The notes beneath the pieces were generated by a model. It was not told the origin of the DNA. It did no database searches and saw only the letters and a list, made by a program, of their open reading frames with translations. Positions 1 to 9,314 of a DNA stretch of 64,000 nt are shown here, one piece after another. The position numbers and the translations under genes are program-made. The stretch is from Sphingomonadales bacterium. Lineage in GTDB: Bacteria; Pseudomonadota; Alphaproteobacteria; Sphingomonadales; Sphingomonadaceae. Position 1 is the stretch's first letter. The number at the start of each line of letters is the position of its first letter. The stretch is from the NCBI GenBank assembly GCA_012032285.1, contig JAAURJ010000001.1, forward strand, positions 1 through 64,000, written 5' to 3'.

Positions 1-305
1 ATCGCGCGCAACCCATTCATCACGATAGCGCCAAGGCCCATTGGCCAGGCGATCGCCATCAGCGCCTGCACCACGGGGATGGCCTTGATGATGCTGGCGA
101 TGGGCTGTTTGCGGGTTTTGTGTCGCAAGAGTTGCTGCCCGGCCAGCACGCCGAGCGACCCACCAAACAGGCTCCACCGCAGCAATGTTGCCTCCGGAAC
201 GCGCCGGTCGCCCAGTTCGGCGCGGCGCTTGTCCGACAGCATCACGAGGAAGCCGATCAGGTTCGCCGCGATCAACCAAAAGAGCAACAGCGCGAGCAGG
301 GTCAT
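1..305 (-). CDS. DUF1294 family small membrane protein (partial, cut by left edge)
   Basis: The reverse strand encodes about 101 residues before the window ends, starting at the ATG whose last base is 303. It begins [19 protein letters not shown], one hydrophobic segment, followed by a basic [14 protein letters not shown] stretch and a second hydrophobic part ([12 protein letters not shown]). The pattern of a short helix, a charged DKxxA motif and a glycine-rich helix is that of the DUF1294 inner-membrane family, whose function is unknown. Its ATG overlaps the TGA of the upstream ruvX remnant (ATGA), so it was probably translated as part of that operon. The tonB-derived frame upstream is in phase with this gene, so the current sequence would also allow one long fusion ORF. 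Confidence 0.7.
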   Translation of the reverse strand, partial: MTLLALLLFWLIAANLIGFLVMLSDKRRAELGDRRVPEATLLRWSLFGGSLGVLAGQQLLRHKTRKQPIASIIKAIPVVQALMAIAWPMGLGAIVMNGLRA

Positions 306-637
306 TGCGGCACCGCCACCAGCGCATCGATGGCCCCTTGCAGGATGTAGGCGGCGGCGGCGTTGTCGATCCGCTCCGCCCGCTGGTTGCGGGAAACATC
401 GGCGGCGATCAGCGCGCGTTCGACCGCGACGGTGGACCAGCGTTCGTCCCACAACAGGATGGGCAGGGCAATGTCGCCAAGGTTGCGGGCAAAGGCGCGG
501 ACGGATTGGGTGCGCGGGCTGTCGCTGCCATCCATATTGAGCGGCAGGCCAATGACCAGCCCGGCGACCGTGTGCTGTGCGATCAGCCCGGCGATCTCTG
601 CCTTGTCGAGCGTGAATTTGCGGCGGCGGATCAACAA
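302..637 (-). pseudogene. ruvX: RuvX/YqgF Holliday junction resolvase-like, 5'-truncated
   Basis: The encoded segment matches the C-terminal three quarters of YqgF/Ruv[39 protein letters not shown] and a final [17 protein letters not shown] helix. The family is normally about 140-155 residues and starts with a beta strand carrying the catalytic Asp of the DxGxxxIG motif. Here roughly the first 40-45 residues are absent: the frame is closed by a stop at 662-664 and the DNA upstream is tonB. The only available start is TTG. RuvX acts in pre-16S rRNA processing and is usually essential, so this copy is either the product of a misjoin or a true deletion remnant. Its 3' end overlaps the DUF1294 start, an intact operon boundary. 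Confidence 0.75.
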
Positions 638-920
638 CCGTTCTAACCGTCGGCGGCGGAGTCACTGTCCGCACAATGGGCGGCGGCGATACAACCGGAG
701 GCTCGATCTGTTTTTCAGGCTCAGGCGGCGGCGGCTCTTCCTCTTCGGGGGGCTCTTCTTCCTTCACGTCAACGACGTTTAGCCTTTCCTTCGCCTTTTG
801 CACCGCCTCATAAGCGAGGCCCGTAACAAAAGCATAGCCCAGAAAGGCGTGGAGAAGAACGACGAAAAAAATCGCAATCATGCGATTCGTACTCATTCCT
901 TGTTGGTCAGCATATGCCAT
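620..920 (-). pseudogene. tonB: TonB energy transducer, N-terminal fragment
   Basis: Starting at the ATG ending at 918, the reverse strand encodes MAYADQQGMSTNRMIAIFF, a transmembrane helix (FVVLLHAFLGYAFVTGLAYE), then an acidic and proline-rich linker ([34 protein letters not shown]). This is the typical layout of sphingomonad TonB, which spans the inner membrane and the periplasm to energise outer-membrane receptors. The C-terminal TonB domain that contacts the receptors is missing. At the VVDPPP codons the DNA turns into ruvX coding sequence in another frame. The bases gttgatccgccgccg fit both genes, so the join lies in a short shared sequence. It cannot function as TonB in this form. Confidence 0.72.
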
Positions 921-1160
921 GCGGAAACGACTCTCCTAACTTCCCTTATTGATCGGATGGGCTGGATCCGGCGTTAACCTAAAATCTTCGCTCACCCGTA
1001 TGTTCGAAATTTATTTTTAATTCGAATCCATCAAGGCTTTAGCGGCGCAAAAAGGCCGGTGCAATCGGATTTCGAAGATTCATGTGCAATTCATGTAATA
1101 ATCTATCATATAGCAGGGTAATCGGGCGCTGCAAAAGCGCGATCGAATTTGGAGTGGATG

Positions 1161-2006
1161 ATGCGATTGGCAAGGAACCTATTTTTTTACGCAGTGATTT
1201 CAGCCTTCTGGCTGCCCACACCGGCGGTATTGGCGCAAAATAGCTTTGCGATTCCAGCGGACAATGCGGCTTATGCCGATGTCGCCGATCTGGTCACTAT
1301 TTCGCCGATGATCGTCGATGCGAGTGTCAAAAAGGTCCAAAAACTCTCCGCCGAACAAAGCGCGGGCGTGCCGCAAAATATCCAAAGAGCGGTGGTCACC
1401 GCCGATATTAATACACTGATTCGCGGTACAAAGGGCGTCGCCGGACAGGTCCGTTTCCTGCTTGACATTCCCAAGGATGCACGCGGCAAAATCCCCAAGC
1501 TGAAAAAACAGCGTTTCTTTTTATTAGGCAAAAGCGTTAACGGCCGTCCCGATATGATCCAACTGTCCCGGAGCGATGCGCTGATCAGCTATAGCGAAGC
1601 GAATAACGGCCTGCTCCGTGCCATAACACAGGAATCGGTGAAATTGGACGCAGCCCCCGAAGTGCTGGGCATAGCCAGCGCCTTTTACAGCCCCGGCACG
1701 GTAATTGGCGAAGGCATTAGCCAGATTTTCCTGCGTGCGGCGGGCAACCAGCCCTTTTCGATCTCCGTGGCCAGCCGTCCGGGACAGCAGCGTATCTGGT
1801 CGGTCTCCACCAGCGAGCTGATCGAGGAAGGCGCACAAACACCGCGCCGCAATACTTTATTATGGTATCGCCTTGCCTGCGGGCTGCCCCGCAATTTGGA
1901 TGCGTCATTGATACAGGCAGCAGGCGATGGCAACGCCGCAAAGGCGCAGGCCGATTACCAATATGTCATCAATGCCCTAGGCCCGTGCGGACGGACAAGG
2001 GGCTAA
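1161..2006 (+). CDS. Conserved exported protein of unknown function
   Basis: This 281-residue protein starts with a classical signal peptide (RLARNLFFYAVISAFWLP, cleavage likely after AVLAQ), so it is probably periplasmic. I do not recognise a catalytic motif. The mature part mixes beta-rich segments (VVTADINTLIRG, GQVRFLLDIPKDARGK) and ends in a region with two cysteines (ACGLPRNL and LGPCGRTRG) that could form a disulfide. Similar proteins occur across sphingomonads, as far as I recall, but without an assigned role. The ATG at 1161 is preferred over 1158 because GGAG at 1151-1154 is then six bases away. The gene is convergent with ppc, and the 10-nt gap shows no hairpin. Confidence 0.75.
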   Translation: MRLARNLFFYAVISAFWLPTPAVLAQNSFAIPADNAAYADVADLVTISPMIVDASVKKVQKLSAEQSAGVPQNIQRAVVTADINTLIRGTKGVAGQVRFLLDIPKDARGKIPKLKKQRFFLLGKSVNGRPDMIQLSRSDALISYSEANNGLLRAITQESVKLDAAPEVLGIASAFYSPGTVIGEGISQIFLRAAGNQPFSISVASRPGQQRIWSVSTSELIEEGAQTPRRNTLLWYRLACGLPRNLDASLIQAAGDGNAAKAQADYQYVINALGPCGRTRG

Positions 2007-2016
2007 ATCAAAGGCG

Positions 2017-4707
2017 CTACCCGCTATTCCTCAGCGCCGTTGCGATGGCGTTGATGGTTAGCTGTATACCTTCGCCAATGCGCGGATCATCTTCGCCTGC
2101 GCGGTGGCGTTTCATCAGCTCAATCTGCAACAGGTTGAGCGGTTCAATATAGGGCAAGCGCAGCTGTATGCTGTTGTTGAGTGCGGGATTGGCCTGAAGC
2201 AAATAGCCCTGCCCGGTTGCATCGAGCAAGCTATCATGCGCTTTTTGCCAATTGGCCTTAATCTGTCCGAACAGATTATCGGCCAGCGCCTGATCCTCCA
2301 CTAGCCCAGCATAATGGGCCGCAATCGTCATATCCGATTTGGCCAGCACCATTTCCATATTGGCCAATATCGTTTGGAAATAGCTCCATTCGCTGGCCAT
2401 GGCTTTCAACAGGCCTTTATCGGCAAAGTCATCCAGCGCCTGACCCGTGCCATACCAGCCCGGCAGCATGGTCCGTGCCTGTGCCCAGCTGAACACCCAT
2501 GGAATAGCGCGCAAATCCTCAATCGCATCGCTCGCCTTGCGGCTGGCCGGACGCGATCCTATTTTCAGCGTGGCGATTTCATTAATCGGTGTCATTTGCC
2601 GGAAAAATTGACGAAAACCATCGGTTTCATAGACCAGCCCGCGATAATGGCGGAACGCAGAGGCCGATAAGGCGCTCATCGCTGCGCGGAACCGCGCTTC
2701 ATCGCCTGCATCAATCTTATCGGGGGACAAGGTCGCTAGCAGGGTCGCCGATGCCATGGTTTCAAGCGAGGTTACGGCGTTATCGACTGTGCCATATTTG
2801 GCGGCAATAACTTCACCCTGTTCGGTAATACGGATCCGGCCCTGCACCGTGCCCCTGGGCTGCGCCTTGATTGCGCCGAATGCGCTGCCCCCGCCCGGCC
2901 GACAGCGCCGCCGCGGCCATGGAACAACTGCATCGATACACCGACATCTTCGAACACCGGCGCGAGCGCGGAGGAGGCCTGATACAGCTCCCAAGTGGAG
3001 GTAATATAACCGCCATCCTTGTTCGAATCCGAATAGCCGATCATCACCTCCTGATGCCCGCGCACCTTCGCCAGAGCGCGCATGGGATCAAGCGCAAAAA
3101 AGGCTTTCATGGTTTCGGGCGCAGCCTGCAAATCGGCGATGGTTTCAAACAGCGGAACCGACATGATCGTCGCCGATGGCGTGCCGTCTTCGGCCACCCT
3201 GTACATACCCGCCTGCTTTGCGAGCACATAGACCTCAAGCATATCCGACACGCTTTCGGTCTGGCTGATATTATAGGTGGTGATTGCGCCTGCGCCATAA
3301 TGGTTTTGCGCCCATGCGGCGGCGCGGACAATGGCAAGTTCCTTTGCGGTTTCCTCGCTATAATCATGCCATTCATCGGCCAGCGGGCGGTTATGCGACA
3401 ATTCGGCGAGCAGCAATGTGACCCGCGCCGTTTCATCTAGCGCCAGATAGTCGGCCTCTACCCCCGCCGCCTTGAACAGTTCCGCGACGACGCGTTCGTG
3501 GACGACGCTGTTTTGGCGCAAATCCAGCGTGGCCAAATGAAAGCCGAAAATTTCAACAGCACGGATCAAGCGGCCAAGGGCGCCTCCGGTTGCCAGCGCA
3601 CCGCCGCCGCCCGCCGCAAGTCCGCCCGCCAAAGTGACAAGGTCGGCCCGAAGCGCATCGGGGCTGGCATAAGCTTCGCCTTCCAACGGCAGAGGGACGG
3701 GGCGGTTGATCGCCGACCAGGGCAAAATGGGTGGCACACAGCCGGGCATAAATACCCGACATGGCACGGCGATAAGGTTCATCCGTGCGGCTGGGGGCGT
3801 TATCCCCGCTCCGCTCCGCCAGTTCCAATACTTCTGCCGGGGTTTCGCTGTTGCGGCTGCTGATTGATATTTCCGCGCCGAGCTTATGGATCTGTTCCAG
3901 ATAATGGCGGATCGCAGTGCCGCCATCGCGGGCCATGGCATAACGCAGCGTTTCGGCGTTAACAAAGGGGTTGCCGTCGCGGTCTCCGCCAATCCAAGTG
4001 CCCAGCCGGACAAAGCCTGGCGGGCGGTGGCCCAATGCATTTTCCCAGCGCATATAAAGCTTGGGTATAGCGGTTAGGAATACTTGCTGCATATAGCTGC
4101 GCGCATTTTCAATCTCATCGGCGACAAACAGCTTTTCATTGCGCAGCGGCCGAGTTTGCCAAAGCAGCGCAATCTGACGGTAAATCGCCTCTTCGACATT
4201 GTCGCCGTCCGGTGTTACCGCTTGCCCCATATCGCGCATCGCCATCAGCGCGGCGATACGGTTTTTATGGTCTATAATGCTTTTGCGCCGCACCTCGGTC
4301 GGATGCGCGGTCAACACCGGCACGATCAGACTGTTACCCAAAAGCTCCATCAGCGTGGCATCGTCAACGCCTTCGCTGCGCAGCCGGATCAGCGCCTCTT
4401 CAAAACTGGCGCCTTCTTCCTTGGCCACGCCCTGACGATCTTCTGCCAGATTGGCGAGCAGCGAGAACAGCATAAAGCCCCGGACAAAATCGAGCGTGTC
4501 ATCCAGTGTCAATGCCCCCAAACCCCGGTCGCTGCTGTCCGCGCCCTCCACGCCGCGATAGCGATCCACGCTGGTCGAACGGATATATTCGGTCTGCCGG
4601 AACAGCCTGTCTCCGCCATAGGCACGGATAACATCGCCCAGCATCTTACCAAGCAAGCGGATATCGGGATTTTGGGAAATGGTGGATTTTGGCGTATTTT
4701 CGGTCAT
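2017..4707 (-). CDS. ppc: Phosphoenolpyruvate carboxylase (two frameshifts)
   Basis: PEP carboxylase makes oxaloacetate from PEP and bicarbonate to refill the TCA cycle. The corrected product is about 896 residues, close to the usual 880-900. It has the catalytic histidine in [12 protein letters not shown] (about residue 135), the [11 protein letters not shown] lysine motif and the mobile LFHGRGG loop. The sequence crosses three reading frames. One extra G in the GGGG run at 3699-3702 shifts out of frame after ALVGDQPP, and one missing base near 2894-2900 restores it within [17 protein letters not shown]. The roughly 270 residues between the two shifts are fully conserved in their own frame, which argues for sequence error, not decay. 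It sits alone on the minus strand. Confidence 0.9.
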
Positions 4708-4776
4708 GCGGTCCTAATTGCGTTGCGAAGCTTTAAGGTCAAGCGGTTAGCAATATATTGTCCCCAAATTTCCCGT

Positions 4777-5307
4777 TCAAAGCCCAATTATTTTAGAAAG
4801 CCGCTCAATTTCCTGATTTTGTTCCAGCACGCCGGCGTTTATGTCCGCCTGAACCGGCTGCAATAAAGGGGTGAGCAATAATATCGGGCGCTGCGATTCG
4901 ACATCCAGCTGCTTCACCACCAAATCGTCCATCGCCGCCGCCGCGTTCACCGCATCGCTGCGTTCCTGATCCAGCCGGGTCACCAGAAGCTGCGCCTCAA
5001 CCCATGCTTCGCTGCCGATGGGCGAGCGGGCCGCCGCATTCGCTTTGCTGCGCACGGCGGGGAGCATCGCGGCATAGGTCGCCTGCGCCTTTGCATAGCG
5101 GGCTTGCAAGGCCGTCACCTGAGCCGCAATATCGGCAGGCAGGCTGCTCGCAACCGGGGTGGGCGGGACAATCGGCGCTTCAACCGCGCTATTTTGTTCA
5201 AAAGGCCGCCGTTCAAGCGACGGAAATTCCCCGTCGGGCGTTGAACAGCCTGCAAACAGTAAGGGCAGCAGGGGCAGAAAGATCAATGAGGCGGCTTTTG
5301 ACGGCAT
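4777..5307 (-). CDS. Putative lipoprotein with helical C-terminus
   Basis: This 176-residue protein has a type II signal peptide with lipobox LLFAGC, so Cys20 is probably lipidated. A short proline-rich linker follows (APIVPPTPVASS). The rest is Ala/Gln-rich and predicted helical, for example AAQVTALQARYAKAQATYAAM and VEAQLLVTRLDQERSDAVNAAA, which suggests a coiled coil in the periplasm. I recognise no named family. It lies between ppc and rplU, divergent from rplU, with about 245 nt between them for promoters in both directions. A role in the cell envelope is inferred only from the lipidation signal. Confidence 0.7.
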   Translation of the reverse strand: MPSKAASLIFLPLLPLLFAGCSTPDGEFPSLERRPFEQNSAVEAPIVPPTPVASSLPADIAAQVTALQARYAKAQATYAAMLPAVRSKANAAARSPIGSEAWVEAQLLVTRLDQERSDAVNAAAAMDDLVVKQLDVESQRPILLLTPLLQPVQADINAGVLEQNQEIERLSKIIGL

Positions 5308-5552
5308 GGCCTTCGTTTACGGCGCAGCAAGGGCGCAGGCAAGTCATTGCTTGGAGTATAGCGCCAAGGATAAGCCAAAAGGCCGAAAAACCGCCAAAAG
5401 GCGTTGACAAAAGATGATGGCCGGACTAACTGGCCGCTCTCCGACGGATCGGGTCCGAATCAATTTTCGGCTTTATACCGCCGGTTTTCTGCGCTCTTGA
5501 TAGGGTACAGAATCGAATTTGAACGCCAAATTTTGGAACGGAAATATTAGCC

Positions 5553-5969
5553 ATGTTCGCTATCGTGCGCACTGGCGGCAAGCAATATCGCGTCGCCGCT
5601 GGAGATAAAATTGCAGTCGAAAAACTGCCCGGTGAAGCTGGTGACAAAGTGTCGCTGGACGATGTTTTGCTTGCAGGAGAAGGCGACAAGCCCGCCGATA
5701 CGAAAGGTCTTTCCGTATCCGCCGAAATTATCGCGCAGGAACGCGGTGAGAAAATCATCGTATTCAAGAAAAAGCGCCGTCACAATTATCGCCGCAAACA
5801 GGGCCACCGCCAAAGCTTGACCCTGCTGCGTATTTTGGGCGTGGGCAAAGAAGCCGCGAAACCCGCTGCCAAAAAAGAAGCCGCGCCCAAGGCAGAAGCC
5901 AAAGCGGAAAAAGCGGCTCCTGCAAAAAAACCTGCGGCCAAAAAAGCTGCGCCCGCGAAAAAAGACTAA
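5553..5969 (+). CDS. rplU: 50S ribosomal protein L21 with Lys/Ala-rich tail
   Basis: Residues 1-100 are canonical L21: [20 protein letters not shown], then [17 protein letters not shown], the basic rRNA-binding segment, and LTLLRILG. L21 binds 23S rRNA domains early in 50S assembly. E. coli L21 is 103 residues; this one is 138 because of a C-terminal tail made almost only of Ala, Lys, Pro and Glu ([17 protein letters not shown]). Similar tails occur in other alphaproteobacterial L21 proteins. The gene is followed after about 40 nt by rpmA, the usual rplU-rpmA operon, with a terminator after rpmA. Confidence 0.97.
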   Translation: MFAIVRTGGKQYRVAAGDKIAVEKLPGEAGDKVSLDDVLLAGEGDKPADTKGLSVSAEIIAQERGEKIIVFKKKRRHNYRRKQGHRQSLTLLRILGVGKEAAKPAAKKEAAPKAEAKAEKAAPAKKPAAKKAAPAKKD

Positions 5970-6009
5970 GCCCGCAATAATCGGGCAGGATATTTTAGGA
6001 GTTTAGACC

Positions 6010-6279
6010 ATGGCACATAAAAAAGCAGGTGGTTCATCACGTAATGGCCGGGATTCGGTTGGCCGCCGTCTTGGCGTCAAAAAGTTCGGCGGTGAAGAAG
6101 TTATTGGCGGCAATATTATTGTGCGTCAGCGCGGCACCAAAGTTTATCCCGGTGCCAATGTCGGCCTTGGCCGTGACCACACCCTATTTGCGCTCGCCAA
6201 TGGCCGCGTGCGTTTCCACGCCGGCAAACTCGGCCGAAAATATGTGTCGGTGGATATGCAGGCCGAAGCCGCAGAATAA
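6010..6279 (+). CDS. rpmA: 50S ribosomal protein L27
   Basis: This 89-residue protein is standard L27: [16 protein letters not shown] at the N-terminus, which reaches towards the peptidyl transferase centre, then [10 protein letters not shown] and the conserved [19 protein letters not shown] core. The start is directly MAHKK, so there is no cleavable extension of the Firmicutes type. A ribosome binding site (taggag) lies at about 5996-6001. It is the second and last gene of the rplU-rpmA unit and is followed by a terminator hairpin at 6353-6384. Confidence 0.97.
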   Translation: MAHKKAGGSSRNGRDSVGRRLGVKKFGGEEVIGGNIIVRQRGTKVYPGANVGLGRDHTLFALANGRVRFHAGKLGRKYVSVDMQAEAAE

Positions 6280-6352
6280 TTTCGGACAATCAATGACGGG
6301 TTGTCCAATCGGACGACCCGGAAGCCTCCAACAAGAGCGCTTCAACCAGACA

Positions 6353-6384
6353 GGGAGACGGGTCATCCGATCTCCCTTTCTTTT
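6353..6384 (+). terminator. Rho-independent terminator after rpmA
   Basis: GGGAGA pairs with TCTCCC around an inner CGG/CCG extension and a GTCAT loop, followed directly by TTTCTTTT. A second, weaker hairpin (GGGTTGTCC with GGACGACCC, 6298-6319) lies just upstream. Placement fits the end of the ribosomal operon. Confidence 0.75.
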
Positions 6385-6482
6385 GCCCCCATTCTCCCTG
6401 CAAAAACGCCCATATGAAAGGGCTGTCGTCATTTTGTCATGCAGACATGGCAGGGGCGGCGCAGAAAAAGAGAGTGCGATCC

Positions 6483-7051
6483 ATGTTTGCAAGAACCGAA
6501 AGATTATTGTTACGGCCAATATGGCCCGAAGATGCAGAAGCGCTGCATCACGCCGTTTGTGATGAAGCCATTGTGCGCAATTTGGCACGGGCCCCCTGGC
6601 CCTATAGCCTGGATGATGCCCGTGCCTTTGCGGCTCTGGGTCAGGATCCGCTTTATCCCAATTTCATGTTGATCCAGCGGACAGACAGTGCGCCGCGCCT
6701 GATCGGATCTTGCGGCCTTGCCCAGCAGGAGGATGGCGCCGAAATCGGATATTGGATTGCCCGGCCCTATTGGGGACTGGGCTATGCCAGCGAAGCCGCC
6801 CGCGCGGTTGTTAACATTGCCCGCGCGATCGGCCACCGGCATCTTGTTTCCGGCCATTTCACCGACAACCCGGCTTCGGGCCGCTGTTTGCGCAAATCGG
6901 ATTCCGGCCAACCGGGCAAATTGCCCGGCGGCACAGTGCGGGCCGGGGCGGTAATGTTCCCTGCGCCCTGTATGAAATGGCGCTATCGGCAATGCGGACC
7001 GTTTGGAAGGGCATGACCCGAGATGCCCCCGACCCGGTCACTGCCCTATGA
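6483..7051 (+). CDS. GNAT family (RimJ/RimL-like) N-acetyltransferase, frameshifted
   Basis: The protein starts MFARTERLLLRPIWPEDAEA, the usual first strand of RimJ/RimL-type acetyltransferases, and has the acetyl-CoA loop region in EIGYWIARPYWGLGYASEAA. These enzymes transfer acetyl groups to N-terminal or small-molecule amines; the substrate cannot be told here. After TDNPASGR at about 6884 one base appears to be missing. Adding a G gives VFAQIGFRPTGQIARRH and a conserved end (CALYEMALSAM) with a stop at 7049, about 190 residues in total. The ATG at 6483 is chosen because the family motif begins there. The corrected 3' end overlaps the convergent hydrolase gene by 14 nt. Confidence 0.8.
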
Positions 7052-8030
7052 CGCGCAGCTGATTGCCGCCTGAACCTTTATCAGGCGGCTTCAGCAAGCC
7101 GCGGATTTTTGCGGCGTTCGGTAATGATGGTTCGGCCTGCGCCCGCCCCGCCTTCATTTGCGCCAATCTTGTTTCGCCTTTCTCAATCAAGTGCCGGTCG
7201 TCGATATTCCATGGATGAAAACCGGGACGGAAAAAGGAAAGCCATGGCCGGATGCTGTTGCGGCCAATCCCGCCCTTGCCAAAGCCCGAACGGATCAGGC
7301 CGGTTAAACTTTTCCAAAATCCAAAACCGTCCTGACGCAGCAATTCCATCTGGCCACGCGTCCGGTTGATCAGAAAGCTGATTGTGATCAGCGTCAAAAA
7401 TGCCGTGCGCACCGCATATCGGCGCGGACCGCTCCAATCCCGAACCGCATATTGCCATGCGTCAAAGGCAACCGATTTATGTTCAATCTCTTCCACCGCG
7501 TGCCATAGCCAAAGTTCGCGCAAGCCATAATCGGAGTCTTGGAGATGATGGTCTTTATCCATTACCTCTGCGGCGACAATCGCGGTCAAATGCTCGATAC
7601 ACATGGTCGCGCATAGCCGGGTCTGTGCGCTGCTATTTTCAAAACAGCCGACAAAATTCCGGATCACCTGTTGCAGCGGTTCGATGTCATATCCCGCCGC
7701 TGTCAAACTGTCGTTCATCACATCATGTTCGCGGCTATGCCCGGCCTCTTGCTCAACAAATTGCCGGATGTCGGCGGAAAGCTGCGGCGGCGTGTTTTTA
7801 TGCCATGGCTTTATACTGCGGATCATAAAAGCTTCGCCCGCCGGAAAGACAGCGGACAATGCATTGAAAAATGCGCTGGCGAACGGGTCGCCGCGGACCC
7901 AATGCCGGCGTGGTGTTTCGGGTTGGTTGGTTCGAAAATCGCGTGCCTTCATCGGCGATAACATTGCCTGGTCATCATCAAGGCACGGGCCATTTTTGCT
8001 ATTGCTGTTTTCAGATTGTTCGGATCGCAT
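7038..8030 (-). CDS. Metal-dependent hydrolase family (COG3687-like)
   Basis: This protein of about 330 residues has the features of the PF10118/COG3687 family, annotated as predicted metal-dependent hydrolases. It has helical segments with repeated Glu/His pairs: FVEQEAGHSREH, TMCIEHLTAIVA and HAVEEIEHKSVAFD. The spacing resembles a ferritin-like di-iron site, but the substrate is unknown. A hydrophobic stretch (TLITISFLINRT) may dip into the membrane. An ATG at 8028-8030 is chosen because the sequence upstream of it looks unlike the family, although the frame stays open to 8117. The gene is divergent from a TetR regulator, which probably controls it; that is inferred from position only. Confidence 0.75.
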   Translation of the reverse strand: MRSEQSENSNSKNGPCLDDDQAMLSPMKARDFRTNQPETPRRHWVRGDPFASAFFNALSAVFPAGEAFMIRSIKPWHKNTPPQLSADIRQFVEQEAGHSREHDVMNDSLTAAGYDIEPLQQVIRNFVGCFENSSAQTRLCATMCIEHLTAIVAAEVMDKDHHLQDSDYGLRELWLWHAVEEIEHKSVAFDAWQYAVRDWSGPRRYAVRTAFLTLITISFLINRTRGQMELLRQDGFGFWKSLTGLIRSGFGKGGIGRNSIRPWLSFFRPGFHPWNIDDRHLIEKGETRLAQMKAGRAQAEPSLPNAAKIRGLLKPPDKGSGGNQLRVIGQ

Positions 8031-8095
8031 AGGATAAATTACGAAAAAGCCTATAAATATGCCCGTAACAGATTGAGTTAATATCTTCTTAAAAT

Positions 8096-8122
8096 ACTGA
8101 TTTTGATATGAAAACACAGTAT
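8096..8122. promoter_or_regulatory. Possible TetR operator between hydrolase and tetR
   Basis: An imperfect inverted repeat, ACTGATTTT and AAAACACAGT around GATATG, lies in the AT-rich divergent region between the hydrolase and the TetR gene. Placement suits an autoregulatory operator, but there is only one copy and the symmetry is incomplete. Confidence 0.3.
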
Positions 8123-8280
8123 GTTGGCCGTAAAAAGGTGTAAATTTCAGATGATCATATTTAGAAAACTGGCCCTTTCAAATAACGTTCCATTATAAGG
8201 CGCTCTATACTTTCAGATAATTTTTCTATTGCCGCCGGGCCTTTGCCGGTCCATTCAGGATAGGCGAAGAAAATATAAAT

Positions 8281-8898
8281 ATGGAACAACGGGTGGGCGA
8301 CAGGACAGTTTCAAAGCGGGCCAAAAGATTAAGTCCCGAGGCAAGCCGGAGCTTAGCTTTGGAAGCAGCGCAGCAATTATTGATTGAAACCGGTCCGCAA
8401 TCGGTCACGCTAAAGGCTGTGGCTGGCCGTATCGGTCGCACCCACGCCAATCTGCTGCATCATTTCGGATCGGCATCAGGCCTGCAGCGCGATCTTGCCG
8501 AGTATCTGGCAAAGGATATTTGCCGTACCATTGGCGAAGCGGTGACCCGGTTGCAAGGCGGTGAAATGGCTCCGCGTCAATTGGCCGACCTGATTTTTGA
8601 CAGTTTTGACGAAGGCGGTGCGGGCGCCCTTGCATCCTGGATGCTGCTATCGGGGAATGAAGATGCGCTCGACCCGATTGTCGACACCATTCACAAACTG
8701 GTCGATGACATTGCTGTGGACGGCCATGCCGATCATCATTTGCACGAAATAACGCTGGAGATGGTTTTGCTTGCGCTCGGCGATGCGCTTATGGGCGGGC
8801 CTTTAACAGGGTCATTGGGTCTGCCAAGGGAAAGCGGCCGGATGATCGCAGAAAGGCGCATCGCGCAGTCGCTCGCCGATAGCGAAGATAAAGGCTAA
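8281..8898 (+). CDS. TetR family transcriptional regulator
   Basis: The 205-residue protein has the TetR N-terminal helix-turn-helix: ALEAAQQLLIETGPQSVTLKAVAGRIGRTHANLLHHFGS, covering about residues 27-65, with the typical GxxxxTLKxVA...R....LLHHFGS pattern. The C-terminal half (about residues 75-205) is helical with Met- and Leu-rich segments and would bind a hydrophobic ligand and mediate dimerisation. The effector is unknown. It is transcribed away from the metal-dependent hydrolase with about 250 nt of AT-rich DNA between them, the usual arrangement for a repressor and its target. Confidence 0.85.
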   Translation: MEQRVGDRTVSKRAKRLSPEASRSLALEAAQQLLIETGPQSVTLKAVAGRIGRTHANLLHHFGSASGLQRDLAEYLAKDICRTIGEAVTRLQGGEMAPRQLADLIFDSFDEGGAGALASWMLLSGNEDALDPIVDTIHKLVDDIAVDGHADHHLHEITLEMVLLALGDALMGGPLTGSLGLPRESGRMIAERRIAQSLADSEDKG

Positions 8899-8914
8899 AC
8901 CCTAATCTGCTTTA

Positions 8915-9211
8915 TCAAGCCGCGCGGCGGTCCGTTGCCTGCAACCAGGCGCGGGCCTGACGCTGGGCCTCGGCGATTTCGCGCGCGGTCATATCATCAC
9001 TAATATCCGCGCGGCACATCATCGCTTCTTCGCTGCCATTCAGGGCGGCCAGATTGAACCATTTATGCGCTTCGATCATGTCGACATCGATGCCGCCTGC
9101 GCCGGTGGAAAAGGCGATGCCCAAATCAAACAGCGCATTCACATCGCCATTGGCCGCATCCGTCAAGCGGGTTTCCATCAGAAACGCCGCACTCTTCATA
9201 CTATTAGCCAT
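8915..9211 (-). CDS. Small SEL1-like repeat protein
   Basis: This is a 98-residue protein with no signal peptide. The middle part reads NGDVNALFDLGIAFSTG followed by EAHKWFNLAALNGSEEA, a single Sel1-like helical repeat (the HKWFNLAA motif is diagnostic). The end, MTAREIAEAQRQARAWL, is conserved in sphingomonad homologues as I remember them. Sel1 repeats mediate protein-protein contacts; the partner is unknown. The ATG at 9209-9211 is preferred to the upstream ATG at 9232 because homologues begin MANxM and a G-rich stretch precedes it. It stands alone, convergent with the TetR gene. Confidence 0.7.
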   Translation of the reverse strand: MANSMKSAAFLMETRLTDAANGDVNALFDLGIAFSTGAGGIDVDMIEAHKWFNLAALNGSEEAMMCRADISDDMTAREIAEAQRQARAWLQATDRRAA

Positions 9212-9314
9212 ATACTCAACCCCCACATCCAATCAGAGGGCCAATTCAGCGGAATATGGCTAATAAAAGGTTAACGCCGATTAAAATAATTTTTTATTTA
9301 TAAATACCAATATC

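Noticed and set aside
2772-4040. Extra protein in another frame inside ppc
   Set aside because: The frame holds the conserved middle of PEP carboxylase itself, so it is a shifted part of ppc, not an overlapping gene.
6298-6319. Second terminator or attenuator before 6353
   Set aside because: The hairpin is shorter and without a T tract, so it is mentioned with the terminator only.
8028-8117. Upstream start for the metal-dependent hydrolase
   Set aside because: The extra 29 residues are not typical of the family and no ribosome binding site precedes that start.
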